Shown: positions 20,684-33,272, counted from the first letter of the stretch. The stretch: DNA of 64,000 bases from Coleophoma eucalyptorum (GCA_026120035.1 JALRME010000047.1:149054-213053); one strand, 5' to 3'. Notes: a model not told the origin generated them from the sequence alone. Numbers and translations: made by a program.

Positions 20684-21616
20684 TTACCCTACCCACGGTT
20701 CCTTTAAAGGATAGGGACAGAACCATGACATCATCCGACCCAAATTAGGAGCTACTTCTATCTTAGACTTCCCTGAAATAGTATATCCAAACTGGTAACC
20801 GTCACCTATTGGGCCGTATCCAAAAGCAGCTGGAGTATATCTCCAATGTCCTCCACAACTCCTGCAGCATGGTGGACGTTTGGGACCATTGGATCCTGGT
20901 TTTTTAAGAGAACCGTTGGTTTGTTCCCAATATCTATAATCACCTAGATCAGCCGCATATTTAGCCACCTCATTCTGTAGAAACCATTCAGTTTCAAAAG
21001 AGCGATCGACGTCATCCTTATTGATAAACCCCTCCACGAATCTCTCGGCATCCTGCAATAGATGTTTTTCGGTACACCAAAAGCACTTCTTCTCACGCAT
21101 GCAATAAAAGTCTGGCGTCCACTCTCCGCAGTCACCACATAACAAGACTTTGTAGCCCCGCTCGGCACATTGGATCATCGAGCCGGGTAAATATTTTCTT
21201 GGCTTTGTAGCAGCAGTTCTCGCAGTGCCGCAGTCAATGCAAAAACGACTTCTGTAAGAAGAGTAGTTGTTAGGAAGCATCATGCGGTAGATCTGTCCTT
21301 GGGCAAACTTCTCAGGATATCGTAGTTTGTTGCAGAGGAAGCAGATATACATATGCTTGGACAGCCACATGCCCTGATGCTGCTCATGGTATTGTACGGT
21401 TTGCCGGGCAGAGCTTGGCAGTTTGTAAATACGATTCGACGGGGATGATTCGTACTCCAAAAGGAATTGCATACGAATATCGGGGTCGGACGCGGTTGGT
21501 AATGTTAAGGAGCAAAATTCGGTGTTTACGCGGAGCATTGTAACAAGGGTGGGGAAGTCGCAGAAAGACATAATTAATAGTTTTACTTCCACCGGAAGGG
21601 AGATGATTATAGACAT
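20684..21616 (-). CDS. F-box-like, cysteine-rich protein
   Basis: An intronless frame. I place the start at 21616 because the F-box-like helix begins right there (MSIIISLPVEVKLLIMSF and then FPTLVTMLRVN); an in-frame ATG nine codons earlier (21643) is possible. After residue 90 there are repeated Cys pairs (CFLCNKLRYPEKF, CIDCGTARTAA, LLCGDCGEW, CFWCTEKHLL, CCRSCGGHW) suggesting zinc binding. F-box proteins link substrates to SCF ubiquitin ligases; this fungal sub-type is uncharacterised. The length of about 310 aa is usual for such proteins. No link with neighbours is evident. Confidence 0.8.
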   Translation of the reverse strand: MSIIISLPVEVKLLIMSFCDFPTLVTMLRVNTEFCSLTLPTASDPDIRMQFLLEYESSPSNRIYKLPSSARQTVQYHEQHQGMWLSKHMYICFLCNKLRYPEKFAQGQIYRMMLPNNYSSYRSRFCIDCGTARTAATKPRKYLPGSMIQCAERGYKVLLCGDCGEWTPDFYCMREKKCFWCTEKHLLQDAERFVEGFINKDDVDRSFETEWFLQNEVAKYAADLGDYRYWEQTNGSLKKPGSNGPKRPPCCRSCGGHWRYTPAAFGYGPIGDGYQFGYTISGKSKIEVAPNLGRMMSWFCPYPLKEPWVG

Positions 21617-22026
21617 GTTATCAATGAAGCCGGCGATGTGCAAAGTCGAGCAGCAGCTACTGGTCTGCTAGCAGTGTTATATGTTATTCTTTACGTGATT
21701 CAAGAAGCCAAGAAGTCCCTTGTCGGATACCGTAGCGCATTGTACAAGCTGTACGGTTGTATACCAGGGCCGGCATGACTCTTCCGCACTACACAGCCAC
21801 TAGTGTGGGGTCTTAACCCACGAACTACGTCAAATTAGGTATTATTTCTTTTCTGGGATTCTACTTGAGAAAAAACATGCATTGTATTATCATCGGGACT
21901 TTTCTCTAAGTTCTACCCTCCTAACCATCCCTCGAATTGGATAGAACCGAGTCTTCCATAATATACACTCTAAGTAGATAATGACCTGAGTGATGCGGAA
22001 GAGGATGCTATTGTTGATGATGAGAA
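21617..22026. other. Intergenic
   Basis: No feature could be supported in this 0.4 kb stretch. Confidence 0.5.
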
Positions 22027-23154
22027 TCAGGCAGGATATCTTGCTGCAAAAGCCTCCATTTCTGACTCAAGAAGTGGCGTGACGGAACCATGCTTTAGTC
22101 CAGAAGGATAATTTGAGTAATTCGAAGATTGCCAGTTTGGGTTGGTGTCAATGTTGAAGGACTGATAAGGAAGATATTCAGTATAATCGTCGAGGAGTAG
22201 GTGGTATAGTCCTGGCGTTACATTGTCCGCGAAACACGCTGGTCCCTCTCTGGAGCCCTCTGGTCTGACATAACCAGCAACCCTTGTCCAGGTTCCAAAT
22301 AGGCCCTCGGTAGTTAACTCTTGATACACTCTACTACCCGTTTCATTCTTAAGGAATCGTGCAAAATGGCCAGTTGTGCCCAGATATTGGAATTCTTGAT
22401 CGATTAGCGGTGTGTCAGCCAGACTGATATAATCTTGCGGAGCAGTAAATGTGGTAAAGTCCTTGGTCGTTGCATAGCGAATGCGGTCAAGACTGCCACT
22501 GCCAGTGTGATTGGTATCAGAGTCACTGTAAAATCGTGATGACCAAAAGACATAGAACTGTTCTGATGCGTCATCCCATACCGCAGAGGGTGCCCAAACC
22601 ATGCCCGCTGTATCATCTTCCACACTAAAGCAGAGCGTTAAATTGGGGAGCATACACATGAACTTCTTCACATTTACTCACTTGACAAGTGTAGAGTTTG
22701 ACCAATCAACCAAATTAGATGACTTCCACACGACAATACCTCGACTACCCGACCTTGTCGCCCAATCCCACGAAAATCCTTCGGCAAAAACATCAAGATC
22801 TGTGCAGGTGTCAGAAGCGGATTGACCCGTATACAAATAATTCTAAATACCCGTAGCTATAACAAACCATTGCGAACGATCTGGAGTTTTTGTTAAGTAG
22901 ATATCCCTAACAGCTTTCGTTCCTACGATGGAAGTAAGAACCGGTTGACCCTGGTTTGAAAATGCGTAACTTCCAGGATCATTGCCGTTAGAAAGGTGGA
23001 ATTGCACGGCAGGAGTAACATCTGTAAAGGTTGAGACCAAATAGCCAGCAAATTCGGGATCTCGTCTTCGCAGAGTACCGCCTCCTGTGTTTGTCGTTGC
23101 AGCTAGTGGGAGAAGACTCGCAAGAGCAAGAGAGACCACAAACGAAAGATACAT
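22027..23154 (-). CDS. Secreted GH43-like glycoside hydrolase
   Basis: Three exons, 23154-22851, 22799-22682 and 22624-22027, give about 339 aa. The junctions yield [18 protein letters not shown] and [23 protein letters not shown]. An N-terminal signal peptide is visible ([19 protein letters not shown]). The five-bladed propeller family pattern is present: [29 protein letters not shown] with YVFWSSRF, and a late REGPACF acidic motif. Such enzymes release arabinose or xylose from plant cell-wall arabinans and xylans. The N-terminal [20 protein letters not shown] is typical of fungal members annotated as arabinosidases. The gene looks intact; upstream in-frame ATGs are less likely because they precede the signal peptide. 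Confidence 0.88.
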
Positions 23155-24606
23155 AGTATGGAGATTTTTATAGCATCCAGAATTTAGGAACTGTGTTGAT
23201 ATTAGTATTTTAGAGTACCTGTATGGAGGATTATATATACTTAAACTTGCGATACTTAGTCCTATACAGCCTGAATGAGACATCTCCAAGGACAATAAAT
23301 GAAGAGGAGTAGGATAAAGCGAACGGAATATTAACAGATGATTTCCCCGAAAAGTTTACTCTGCGAGCTCTGATCAGCCACGAGATATTCCCTATAGTCA
23401 ACTTCTAAAAGACCAAGAGAACTGAACCTCTCTGTACCCCTTCCATTTCAGACCGATCTTGTTCGTATTCCCGCACTGTTTTACCCCGAGTTATATAGTG
23501 TTACTAGGTACTTGAAAAATTAAACTGAGTAGGTGCACTAATTCCTTATTTGATTATACTAATATGCGCCGAAATAGAACCATGCAATGACGTTTTCCGT
23601 CTTGGCCTTCACGTCTGCTGCATTTTCTACCCCGCACTATCTACGGGTATAAGCGCACCTATTAGAGTCATTTACAGTCATTCTACAGGCTACCTCCATA
23701 AGTAGAGACTTACAACTCGTTATAATAATGAATAGCATCAAGCTCATATTGGATGGCCAACTTATCACGATTCCCTGGGATTTGGCGGCATGAAAGGCCA
23801 ACTGAACGAGCACATCGTCGCTACCGCCATCTACACGTACTCTGTCCAGAAATTTATTAGTCCTCATGTAGTATACCACCAGGAAACGGGTATAAATGAG
23901 TCATTTCATTCGTATACAGCAGAGCGGTATATGAAGGAGTTCAATGTGGTTAATCCTCCGGCTTGGAACTATGGGAGCACCGCTACACATCTCGATTTGG
24001 TTATTTCTTAGCAGTTGTTCAAGTTTCTCATATTCAAATACCAGTTCCATCTTTGCAAATTAGTGTCTAGTGCGTTGATGCTACTTGTTTGACTCGTTAT
24101 AGTCTCTAGCTGGCTACTTCAGTGCTACTTCCTATTAAATCCACGCCGCCATTCCCTCATATATGTCCATGTAAACCGTTACCTAACTTATCAAATCAAA
24201 TAGTAAGCGCGCGTACCATTAGACTGAGTTGATGTAAGGGCTGCCGGGGCGACTGTCACTAGTCCACAACTGCAAGAAATAACCAACCACTTTTATATAC
24301 AGTCAATGTAATCCCCCTTTGCTAGAACGTAGTAGTAATTTGTATCCAAATTCACTCATTCTGCTTCTATTACTCATAGATACTAAATGGTTAACTTCTA
24401 AGTACGTTAATTACTCTCGATGTAGTAAATGACAGAAATTGATGTACATTTTCATTTTCCTATCTTGGCTGGTCTTAAGGCAAGCACATTACTAATTCTA
24501 GATAGTATTAGCTAAACAGATAATAGGCTAAAGGAACTATACCATAAGGGCACATCTCTCTTGTATTGCTTTTGACCTTATCTCTGTTCACGCCTAACAT
24601 TATAAC
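23155..24606. other. Intergenic 1.45 kb
   Basis: AT-rich. The frames at 23637-23879 and 23790-24011 overlap on opposite strands and show no family. No RNA gene or repeat was recognised. Confidence 0.5.
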
Positions 24607-26154
24607 TTATGCCAATTCTACTTCAATCAGACTCTCAGTCCCCCTCTCATAAGTATATATCTCAACAATTTTTAAACCTGCCTTCTCTATCAACTTTCTC
24701 CAGGAATCCTCAGTTCTTTCCATTGAAGCAAAAGCACTCAACATCATGATATCGAGCCCGGTTGTAGTATAGTGCGCATTATGGGCTGGAATTACATTTT
24801 CGTTGATTAGAATTTTACTATATCCTTTTTTGAGTGCTGGCTTAAGATTTTCAAGAATATCAAGGCACTTGGACTCCGGCCAGTCATGAAGAATAGAGTG
24901 GAGGTAATATGCTCTAGCCCCTGCAGAGTTCGTTAGCTTTTATCAGAAGAAAGAGATCTCTTTCTATGAAGAAAGGTGCAAAACTACCTTGGATGGGTTG
25001 CTCTGTAAAGAAATCGTGTGCCATTTTCTCAATCTTTTCAGGTAAATCTTTCGCGGCCGCGATCACAGTTGGTGTGTCTTGTAAGACCAGTCTACCTGCA
25101 AGACCGCAATGTTGCTTGTAGAACTCCACAACATCGTGACCAATTCCGCCACCAACATCTACCAGTAGTATTGCTTCTGGATCCTTACTTAGCCCAAAGC
25201 CAAGATTTTCCTCGACTGGGTAACAGCCCTTATCCATCCAGCGTGCTCGTGACATACTGTATCCTGCCATGTGATTATTGAACTTATCTAGTAGTCCTGG
25301 TGTACTAGCAAACAACTCAAACGCGTGGAGTGTAGTATTGTGGCCGGCTTGCATTGGGGAATTCATGGGGTCGGTACAGTTTCTATATTTAGTGTCCGAA
25401 AGAAACTTCGGAAGGGAAATATAGATCCCTGAAAATGCACCTTCTCTGTTTTGTGTTAGTAATCCAACATGAGATAGTATCCAAGTACATCGCCAAGATA
25501 AATAAAAAAGAACGTCTCATAATATATCCTACTATGGTCCAAATATATTTTTAGGTTAAGATTTACAGAAGTAAATACTTACACAAATGGAATCCCGCTA
25601 CTGTAGACTGGATTCAGCATGGATTTTGAGAGTCTGGTGTGAGCATAAACATCTGGACTGATTTCACTGATGAATGACATTGCGGAAAGATGTTTAAGGA
25701 TGCGACCTAAGTGGTGTATTAGTAAGAACTATCATAAATCGAAACTGTATCTCAAGTTATTCAACTTTACCTAACAGGATCGGATCTGAGCCTGTCATCT
25801 CAGCCAACTCTTGACAGCTCTTTGGGTCACCATTATTCTCATTCATTTTGAGAAATAGTTCCAAATTCATTGCAGTACAAATAAGAGGCATGAGTGGCTT
25901 CTACGTACAATTAGATAATTTAACGAATGAGTATAGAATGTAAGTGCACTTACTTCAGCCCACCCCATCCTCAAAATTGCTTCCATTGGAGTTTCCAGTG
26001 CAAGGAATAGAGAACGAGTGGTCTCAGCGAGATCCTTGCGAGATTTCGAGTTTTTCAGGTCTAAACTCAAACCCTTAATAAGAACCTGCTTGAGAAGAGG
26101 TAATACCTCATCCTTGGTAGGGTAGAGAGAGTCAAAATTTTGACTAATATCCAT
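24607..26154 (-). CDS. SAM-dependent O-methyltransferase (COMT-like)
   Basis: Five exons on the minus strand: 26154-25954, 25900-25771, 25706-25583, 25445-24988 and 24920-24607, all with GT-AG ends and matching phases, total about 408 aa. The N-terminal winged-helix dimerisation region has CQELAEMTGSDPILLGRILKHL. The Rossmann part has the SAM motif LLVDVGGGIGHDVVEF, and the catalytic region reads YYLHSILHDWPESKC with the general-base His; ILINENVIP and GLDIMMLSAF complete the pattern. Enzymes of this type methylate hydroxyls of aromatic or polyketide-like metabolites in the cytosol. It is divergently placed against the Zn2Cys6 regulator at 26861, a common cluster arrangement. It might act on the RiPP product or in a separate small cluster; sequence does not decide. 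Confidence 0.92.
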
Positions 26155-26860
26155 TTTGCAATCAAAAAGATGTTTGTTCTAGAGTGTTTGGTAATACAAT
26201 CTGACCTATTCTTGCGTTTTTGATAGAAAAGATATCTAGAGCAGGAGACATATATATCGAAACCTAAAGCAGTCATGGTACTATGTTTAAGTTGTGTTTT
26301 TCAGTTCGCAAATACGTCCACAATCCAAAAGAACACCACTTTCAACAAGCTCTCTTGTCACGTAGGCTGTACAGATTAGATTTTACTATCGGTTACACAA
26401 TATTATTGGGTTGTTTTAGACGAGTGTATTACTTTTAACAGCCGAGGTAGAAAAATATTTAGTGCTTATAGCTATTATTACGAGTATCCTGTATGTAGGT
26501 CGCCTGACCACCCAGCACTGAGCGCAGAGTATTCCGACTCCACAAGCCACAGAGACAGTTACTGCACATTATAGGTTGTGTGGATTAGGGTTTACTGTCA
26601 TTTGCTCGATACGATTGGGCTATTTTACACGACTATATTACCTCGTGTAACTGATGTAAGATTAAGTCTAGTGCTTATAGCTCGTCGTAGCTTGGAGTTT
26701 CCTGACCATAGCCTCGGACACGTCAAACCTAAGAAAGCTTATCTAGACGCTCTCATAAGCAGAGGGCCTAAGATACGAGATTCTGGTTCAGTTAAGTATA
26801 TCGTGTAAATCCAGCCTCTGAGAAGCAGTGTTCCTTCCCGCAGGCTACGAAAACAGAATT
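26155..26860. other. Divergent promoter region between O-methyltransferase and regulator
   Basis: A 0.7 kb bidirectional promoter space. An internal diverged duplication is visible: about 26368-26440 and 26570-26640 share AGATTA/GGATTAGRKTTTACT, then ATTGGGYTRTTTTA and ACGAGT/ACGACT...TATTAC. No gene. Confidence 0.45.
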
Positions 26861-28648
26861 ATGCAGTACATTAAAATGGGACCGCAAAAGAGAGCTGGAA
26901 ATCCTAGATCGAGAAATGGATGTACCACATGCAAGTATGAACACGGTCTTAAAATTTTATCACAGTTGGCTCCTTGGATTGTCAGATTCAACGAGTTCAT
27001 GAGTTTGCTCAACACTCTTTGAAGTGTACTGATGGCCCTAACAATGGCTTATAGAGTCAGACGAGTCCGGTGCGATGAATCTAAACCTCAATGCACTCGC
27101 TGTATTAAGCTCAATATTGAATGTGGCGGCTACGTATTAGTTTTTGGGAACAAGAAGAGAAAAAAGAAAGGTCCAGAAGCTCCGCCACGTCAACGAGCAA
27201 TTCTTCCCCACGAAAGTATACGCCTCTATTCCAGGCCATCACTAGAATTCACATTCGAGGATGAGACGCAGCATCAATATTTTGTTACTTTTCGTGATGA
27301 GGTTGTACCACAACTATCTGATGTATTAAGCTCGTCGATCTGGGAGCGAGTTGTCTTGCAGGGCTGTCATTCAGAGCCTTTTATCCAAGAAATTGTCATA
27401 GCTTTTGCTGCGTTAACAAAAGGATCAACAAGAACTATTATTGATGGGGTATCAAGGCCAAACTCTCATTATGAGTACGCTTTGCTGCACTATGGTAAGG
27501 CTTTGAGACGTATGCAGCGCACCCTTTCCGATAACGAGGGACATCTAAGGAAAGCACTCATCGGATGCCTGCTGGTATTTTGCTTTGAAGGATTACAAGG
27601 TAACCAGACTATTGCAATCTCGCATGCACAAAGTGGATATGCCTTGCTCCGGGATTGGATTCAAAAAAAGGTTGATACACATGCTCGACAGCAGGGCGTG
27701 TGGCCCATTTCATCGCCAGCTCCAGATACGATCGAGGATGATCTTGTCCATGCATTCTATCGTCTCGATCTCCAAGTAATGTCTGTCCTTGATATACAAC
27801 CTTCTGAAGTGCACCAAGCTGGCAAACTTCATGGTCAATATAATATTGACAAGATGCCAAGGATATTTGCGAGCCTTGCTGAAGCTCAAGAATACTGGGA
27901 ATTGATCCTCAGAAGATCTGCTCATTTCATCTATTCAGCAAAGAGCATCTCAAAAGGATCGCACCGAAACTCTTCTTCCACGAACAACGATCCTGCAGAA
28001 ATGTTAAGAGTCAACCTAGGTTCCGTGATTCATCAATCTTATCCTTCTGATCCGGTTCCTCAATTACTTCGAACAGAGCATTCAAAATATCTCCGAGAGC
28101 TGAGGTCTTGGCGAACGGCTTTGGCCCCCCTCTTACTATCAACGGATGAACGAACATTAGTCGGAGCTATGGGGCTACAGGCATTTTCTAGTGCAACACA
28201 ACTAGTTATGCATGCTCTCCTAGCCACTGAAGAATGCAGTTTCGACAAATATCTTCCTGAATGTCGAGAAATAGTTTCCCTTGCCCGTAGACTTTTTAAG
28301 GCTAAAAGAACAGGGTTTTTTAGTATTGATGTTGGGGCTTTACCAGGACTATATATGGTGCTGAAGTACTGCCGGGATAAAGCAGTCCGAAGCGAAGCCT
28401 TGAGAATCTTAAGGGAAAACCCAAGGAAGGAAGGAGTTTGGGACAGTACGCTGCTTGCAGGAATTGGGCAATGGATTATGGAAATAGAAGAAGAAGGAAG
28501 GGTAGGGGACAGCATTCCAGAACATTCAAGAGTAAGGTTAATGAGTATTGATTTGGACGCTAAAGCCAAATCTGTACAGCTAGTGTGCTCAAAGCAACTA
28601 GAAGGAAGTAAAGGGGTAAAACTGTTAAAAACTACAGTTATCTTATAG
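26861..28648 (+). CDS. Zn2Cys6 transcription factor
   Basis: Two exons, 26861-26934 and 27055-28648, give about 555 aa. The intron splits the zinc cluster: CTTCK ends exon 1 and VRRVRCDESKPQC continues, followed by CIKLNIEC. Start 26861 (MQYIKMGPQKR) is chosen because it is the first ATG in frame; ATG 26876 is an alternative. After a KRKKK basic linker the body has features of the fungal-specific factor domain (FRDEVVPQLSDVLSSSIWERVVLQ, IVIAFAALTKGS, HYGKALRRMQRTL, LLVFCFEGLQGN, HAQSGYALLRDWI). It is a likely nuclear regulator of the divergent O-methyltransferase. Whether it also controls the RiPP genes 10 kb away is unknown. Intact. Confidence 0.9.
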
Positions 28649-29584
28649 TTCTAGCTAGATTTTATAAAACAACCAAATGTAGCACATATCTGTTTATTCT
28701 ATAAATCCCTAACTCTTTTTCGTTTGCTGTTGTTTAATTACCACGAAGAACACGCATCGACCTCATGCAGAAGCTCCGAAGGAACTTGTAAATTCATGAG
28801 GGGCAGTCCCCAAAGACATAAAGTATGTAATGATGGATTCTTCCCCCTTTTAGGCCAGGAACCGAGCCGCAATACCAACTGTTAGAGGTTTTTGTCTTTC
28901 TCTGGTGGTATAAATACAAATTTACGAATCATACTAATGATGCGTACATCTCAGCTTCGAACTGGCGAGTAGGTTCGGGGGGTAGGGGGGGGGGGTTGCC
29001 AAAAAGCAATTGTCGCTCCAGAGAAGTTTACTTTTCGAGTTCGTATTTGCATGTAAGTTTTAAGTTTAAAGTTTTAGCCGGTATAAATCATACGGAAGAG
29101 GAGACGAAGCTGCTATTGATAGGTAGATGTTCCTTTATATAAGTAATAATGGAAGGAGAGGCTTACCCCTACGATAATATGAGGATATATCTATGTATTA
29201 TTTATATTTTGAGTAAATTTCAACAATAGTATTCAATCGAATGACGTGTAGAGCTGAAAACAGAGTTCGTACCTCAGTTACACGCATAGGGTAAATTGTA
29301 AAATTGTAAAGCCAGACAGACAGATAGAGTCAGCGTGCCAATTTTACCCATTCTTACAAAATTTTTAAAAAAGGGGCGTTTTCGGCATTCCGCAGTCTTT
29401 AGTAAACAGATATTTACACGCTGTGACGAACTATGAGCGTTTACGGCTTCTAGAATGATTGAAAAAATTGATATAGAGCAAAATTATATGCTTGCATAAA
29501 GCTTTGAAGGAAAAAAAAATGTCGGAAAAAAAAAATTGGCAACCAAGTTTGAGAACTTGGGGTCCTGAATATCAGAAACTGTTA
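28649..29584. other. Intergenic with homopolymer tracts
   Basis: Contains a G tract near 28978-28996 and A tracts near 29511-29535. No gene, repeat family or RNA was recognised before the tRNA. Confidence 0.5.
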
Positions 29585-29670
29585 CTCTCTGACGGGGAGT
29601 CGAACCCCGATCTCCCGCGGCTTGCAAGATGATTGACAAGCGGAAATCATGACCGTTAGACCATCAAAGA
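29585..29670 (-). tRNA. tRNA-Asp (GUC) with a 14-nt intron
   Basis: The minus strand folds as a cloverleaf. The acceptor stem TCTTTGA pairs with TCAGAGA (one G-U), the D arm has TGGTCTAACGGTCA, the T arm is CGGGG TTCGACT CCCCG, and the discriminator is G. The anticodon stem TCCGC pairs with GCGGG, and the loop reads TT-GTC-A with an intron of 14 nt after position 37, giving anticodon GUC (Asp). A and B box sequences of the internal pol III promoter are included. Without the intron it is 72 nt. Confidence 0.85.
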
Positions 29671-30438
29671 TTGGTGTTTATTGTTGAAAGAGAACTTGTT
29701 GTTTTGATATAAAATGATGAATTTTCCGTGGTGTGGGTCGTCTACCGGTAAAGAAATTAGATGGGGAAAGCTGTTCGCGTGGGCTCTCTAGCGCGAAAGT
29801 CTCTAAGCGAGCAGTGGACGGAATGAATTTATTCATGCTTGAGAAGCTTGGCGGGAGAGACCCTTCGCTAGACCTAGGCTTAGAATGGGTTTGAATATCT
29901 AAATTATGGGAGGGAACAGAGGTGAACCGATTGACTGTATTATTCAATTAATTCTAGCGTAGAGAACTAGGTAACTGAGCTGATATGATAGAGTTAAAGC
30001 ATAGGTGGTCTACACGGCGAATGCACTGGCTATTTGCTCAAAGTACGCTTTGCACGGTTTTAACAGCAGGTATCATAAGTGGAATGAGATGACTTTTTTC
30101 GCCACCAGCGTTAATCAAGCTCTTTTCTCAACCCAAACTTGTGAGTTATCTACTGCTCTCAATTGCAAACCTGTCACATTAAATAAACGGCCATTGGCCT
30201 ATTTATCCATAGAAACTGTTCTTAAATCTCTGACTGAAGTACGACTTGCGCCCCCTAATGCTACTGTGCAATATTCATGATTTGCAACATACTCCTTAGT
30301 CCTTATAGAACCTATTTATTTTCTATGGTCTAAGTAGGACGTTGGGGATTGAAGTACTGCCATTGAAGCTATGTTTCACCCTTTTGGGAGCTAGGATACA
30401 AAGAAAAGCAGACGATTATTCCCCAAAGCGTTATTCAT
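29671..30438. other. Intergenic
   Basis: No supportable gene. Frames at 29678-29947 and 30005-30280 show no family features. Confidence 0.45.
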
Positions 30439-32620
30439 TCACCTCAGATGATTGCTTCTCTGGATACAAATAGAACAATTTGTATGGCTCAGATCAAAAG
30501 CATTCTTTTTGAATACCTCAGACTCTTTCGCTACTTCACGCTCATTTCGATCTGAGATCTTGCGGATGACTCGATTTGCCTTATTTCGACGATATATCTC
30601 ATCCACAGCTGCCTTGTCATGCTCCTGCTGGGGTGTGTCTTCTGCAACAGTGGTTCGGCTTCTGTTGAGGTATGCATTGATAGGACCAAGATTTACTAAT
30701 GTGTTTGGAGAATGTGGTGGTTGGGCTTCTTCATCAGCATTCTTGGAGACATGCGTGGATTGGACGAGTGTGTTGAAACCATCTATTTGTTCAACAAACT
30801 CCCCGCAGAAGATAGCATCACAGGAGAGTCCGGGTAGAATATGGAAGTTCATCTTGACTTTGTCCATAGAGCCAGCCAATCTTTACAGAAACACATACCT
30901 GGCCCACAGTCTCGGCAAGCGATCCATCTGCTTGTTGTATCAGCATCCTTGACCTTCGTCGCTGATCGATCTTGAATCCGTTCTTGTGCGCGCATTCCAG
31001 TGACATGAAATCGTCGTCAGATCCACTGTCAGCAAGGCCAATTACAGTATGACTTTCAGCTGTGAAACAGATTCGATTGTTTGGAGAACCAATATACTTA
31101 AGAGTTGGTAATCCACCAAACCAGTTCGGACATCTCTCTAAGAGTTGTTTGTTCTTTTCGTAGAGTCTTATTTTCTTGATAAATCGTTCTCCCATAATTA
31201 CTGGGGCAATGCACTTCTTCAACACATAAAACCAGCGCTCTTCTGGAGGATTGGCGCAAGAAACTAGGCCGCAGCTCACTAGTGTTCGACCAATCGATCG
31301 AACCTCTGGCTTAGTGCCTAACTTGAATGAAACTTTGTCTTCTTCATTCCGGCTGATGTGAAGTCTATGCTGATTGGCAAAGTCCCCTGAACAAATATCC
31401 ATCTCTGATCCAGAATCGGGTCGTGCTAAACATTCGTTGCCATTGAGACTAACTCGAATTGCTTTTCTGAAAAATGACGAGGATTTGGCATATACTTTGG
31501 GTGCATAAGATAGTACCGCGTGAAAGTTGCTCGACAGATCTGAACACCAGTCTCTTATAATACTAGTCCAGACATCCATATCCCCATAATTTTTCTGATT
31601 GCCCTCAAATTATGATTGAAGTCTGCAAGACATCTAATCCATGTGTCTTCAAATGCTGGATTAACCTCATGAAGGAGGTCCATTATTGTATATGCGAGCT
31701 CCATAAAGTTCAATTTGTAGTGTAAGTCACCTAGTGATTCTGGGAGACTATCTTTGAGCAACTCTAGGAAAGAAAGCATGTCATGCCGCCACCTTCGTGC
31801 TGGCATTGCGTATTTCGAAGCGAGGCGACGGAGTGCGGGGCTCGCCGATGGATGCTGGCTAGCAAGAAAGAAGTCATGATGTTCGTGTAGGAGGGTTCTA
31901 TGGAGAGCAATCAAGGATTACCATTGCTCATTGTTAAATTTTGACTGCGCTCCAGTGTCTGCTTGCGCTAACTGGCTTGTCGCTTGTCCACCTCGATACA
32001 TTTTGTCTCTACCATTACCAGACCAGCGTATATACCCTTCACTTCAGCAACGAGCTGCTCTTGCGAGATTGGTCGTGCTTCTGGTTCCAGTATAATACTA
32101 TAGCCAGCTGTCAATACTGGTGAATTTCCAGTTGATGATTCCACTCCGCAACTCGGTATGATTGAAGAAGTTGAATTGCCATTGTGGATGTTTTGACTGG
32201 ATTGAGGCATAGGTTGTGACCCTTGTGTCCCGAGCTTCTGCGACTTTATAGATGCAAATTTTCCGGAGTCAAAAGATCTCTTTACTATGGGAGAATCCTG
32301 ATCAGGATTCCATAATTTCTTACTTGGCATGTGAGGTCTTTGGTGGGAGGTCTTTTCAAGATCGGACTGCGCAAATGAAAGCGATATTGTTCGTGCCCTT
32401 CGAGAAGTAGAGCCTGCGGAGAGACCATCTCCCTCTTCGCAAAGAGTGTCGATATTCAGTTGTTGAAGCCCTACCGGCTGCCGTAGTGCAGAGGAAGTCG
32501 GGCTTGATAGCGGTCTCTTGATCTCTCCAGGAAAGTTTTCACACGGGAGATTTTGAGGCCGAGGAAATAGGGACTTTGGGGATGACGGCTCATTCTGGGT
32601 CGTCCTAAGATTTTAAAAAT
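30439..32620 (-). pseudogene. EST1-like fragment joined to a retropepsin-like domain, frameshifted
   Basis: Read on the minus strand, an N-terminal low-complexity region (about 32620-31970) leads to YAGLVMVETKCIEVDKRQA. The next part is EST1-like as seen in many fungi: IALHRTLLHEHHDFFLASQH, SPALRRLASKYAMPARRWRH, LAYTIMDLLHEVNPAFEDTW. The following part (about 31560-30880) has two retropepsin-like signatures, PDSGSEMDIC and LADSGSDDDFMS, then NFHILPGLSCDAIFCGEF. The frame breaks near 32000 (one-base shift in an A run), at a TAA near 31925 where relatives have Gln, near 31590, and near 30865. I therefore call it a pseudogene. Spliced-out breaks or sequencing errors in A runs are possible alternatives. 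Whether the two domains were ever one protein is unclear. Confidence 0.6.
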
Positions 32621-32708
32621 CAGCCTTAATTAAAACCAAAGTCGGTAGCACGTTGGTTGCTAAGATGCAAACGTAAGGCTGGCAAGGAATGTCCTTTTAG
32701 GAGGTTAT

Positions 32709-32954
32709 CTAGCCCACAACCCTTTTCGTAGCCGATCCAGCTTCATATTCGTTTCGAAGCTGTCGAATTTGTTCTTGGCTGGCATCTTTACGGAAGCGAT
32801 TTTGGTGTATGCCCTTCTCATATTTGAAGAGCTCATCATCAGAACGAGAAAGCTTTCTGTCGGAATAGTGCATAGTGCAAGTCTCTGGCTGCCTTAGCTT
32901 GTGATTTCGTCGCTGATGTTGGATCCAGCGGTCACTAAAACTGAGTTGTGGCAC
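32709..32954 (-). CDS. Hypothetical small ORF or upstream exon
   Basis: An 81-codon frame rich in Arg, Lys and Gln (MPQLSFSDRWIQHQRR..., SRSDDELFKYEKGI, EQIRQLRNEYEAG). Its composition suggests a charged helix. It lies just upstream of and in the same direction as the EST1-like/retropepsin pseudogene and could be its first exon. The family is not recognised. Confidence 0.35.
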   Translation of the reverse strand: MPQLSFSDRWIQHQRRNHKLRQPETCTMHYSDRKLSRSDDELFKYEKGIHQNRFRKDASQEQIRQLRNEYEAGSATKRVVG

Positions 32955-33272
32955 TGCTACACTCCTGTTCCTGGGCTGGAGCTCAACTGTGGATTGGAAA
33001 TGAAGTTGTGAATATTGAAGATCAGCAGGCTTGAACGATCAGTAATGGAATGCGAGACGGTCAACTAATTCCGGAGATGCCTATCATTTTGGGGTTGGGA
33101 GCCAGGCCAGTCTCGCGATTTACCTTATCTGCATTTTCTCGTGGCAATGCATACGAGGCGTCCCCCGAGGCAGCTTGCTGCGCCTCGCTCTTATCTCTTC
33201 GCACATCCAAGTGATGTTCATATATTTGCAGAACATCAAGAAACCATTAAATTAAGAATGTAGCAAATCTCT

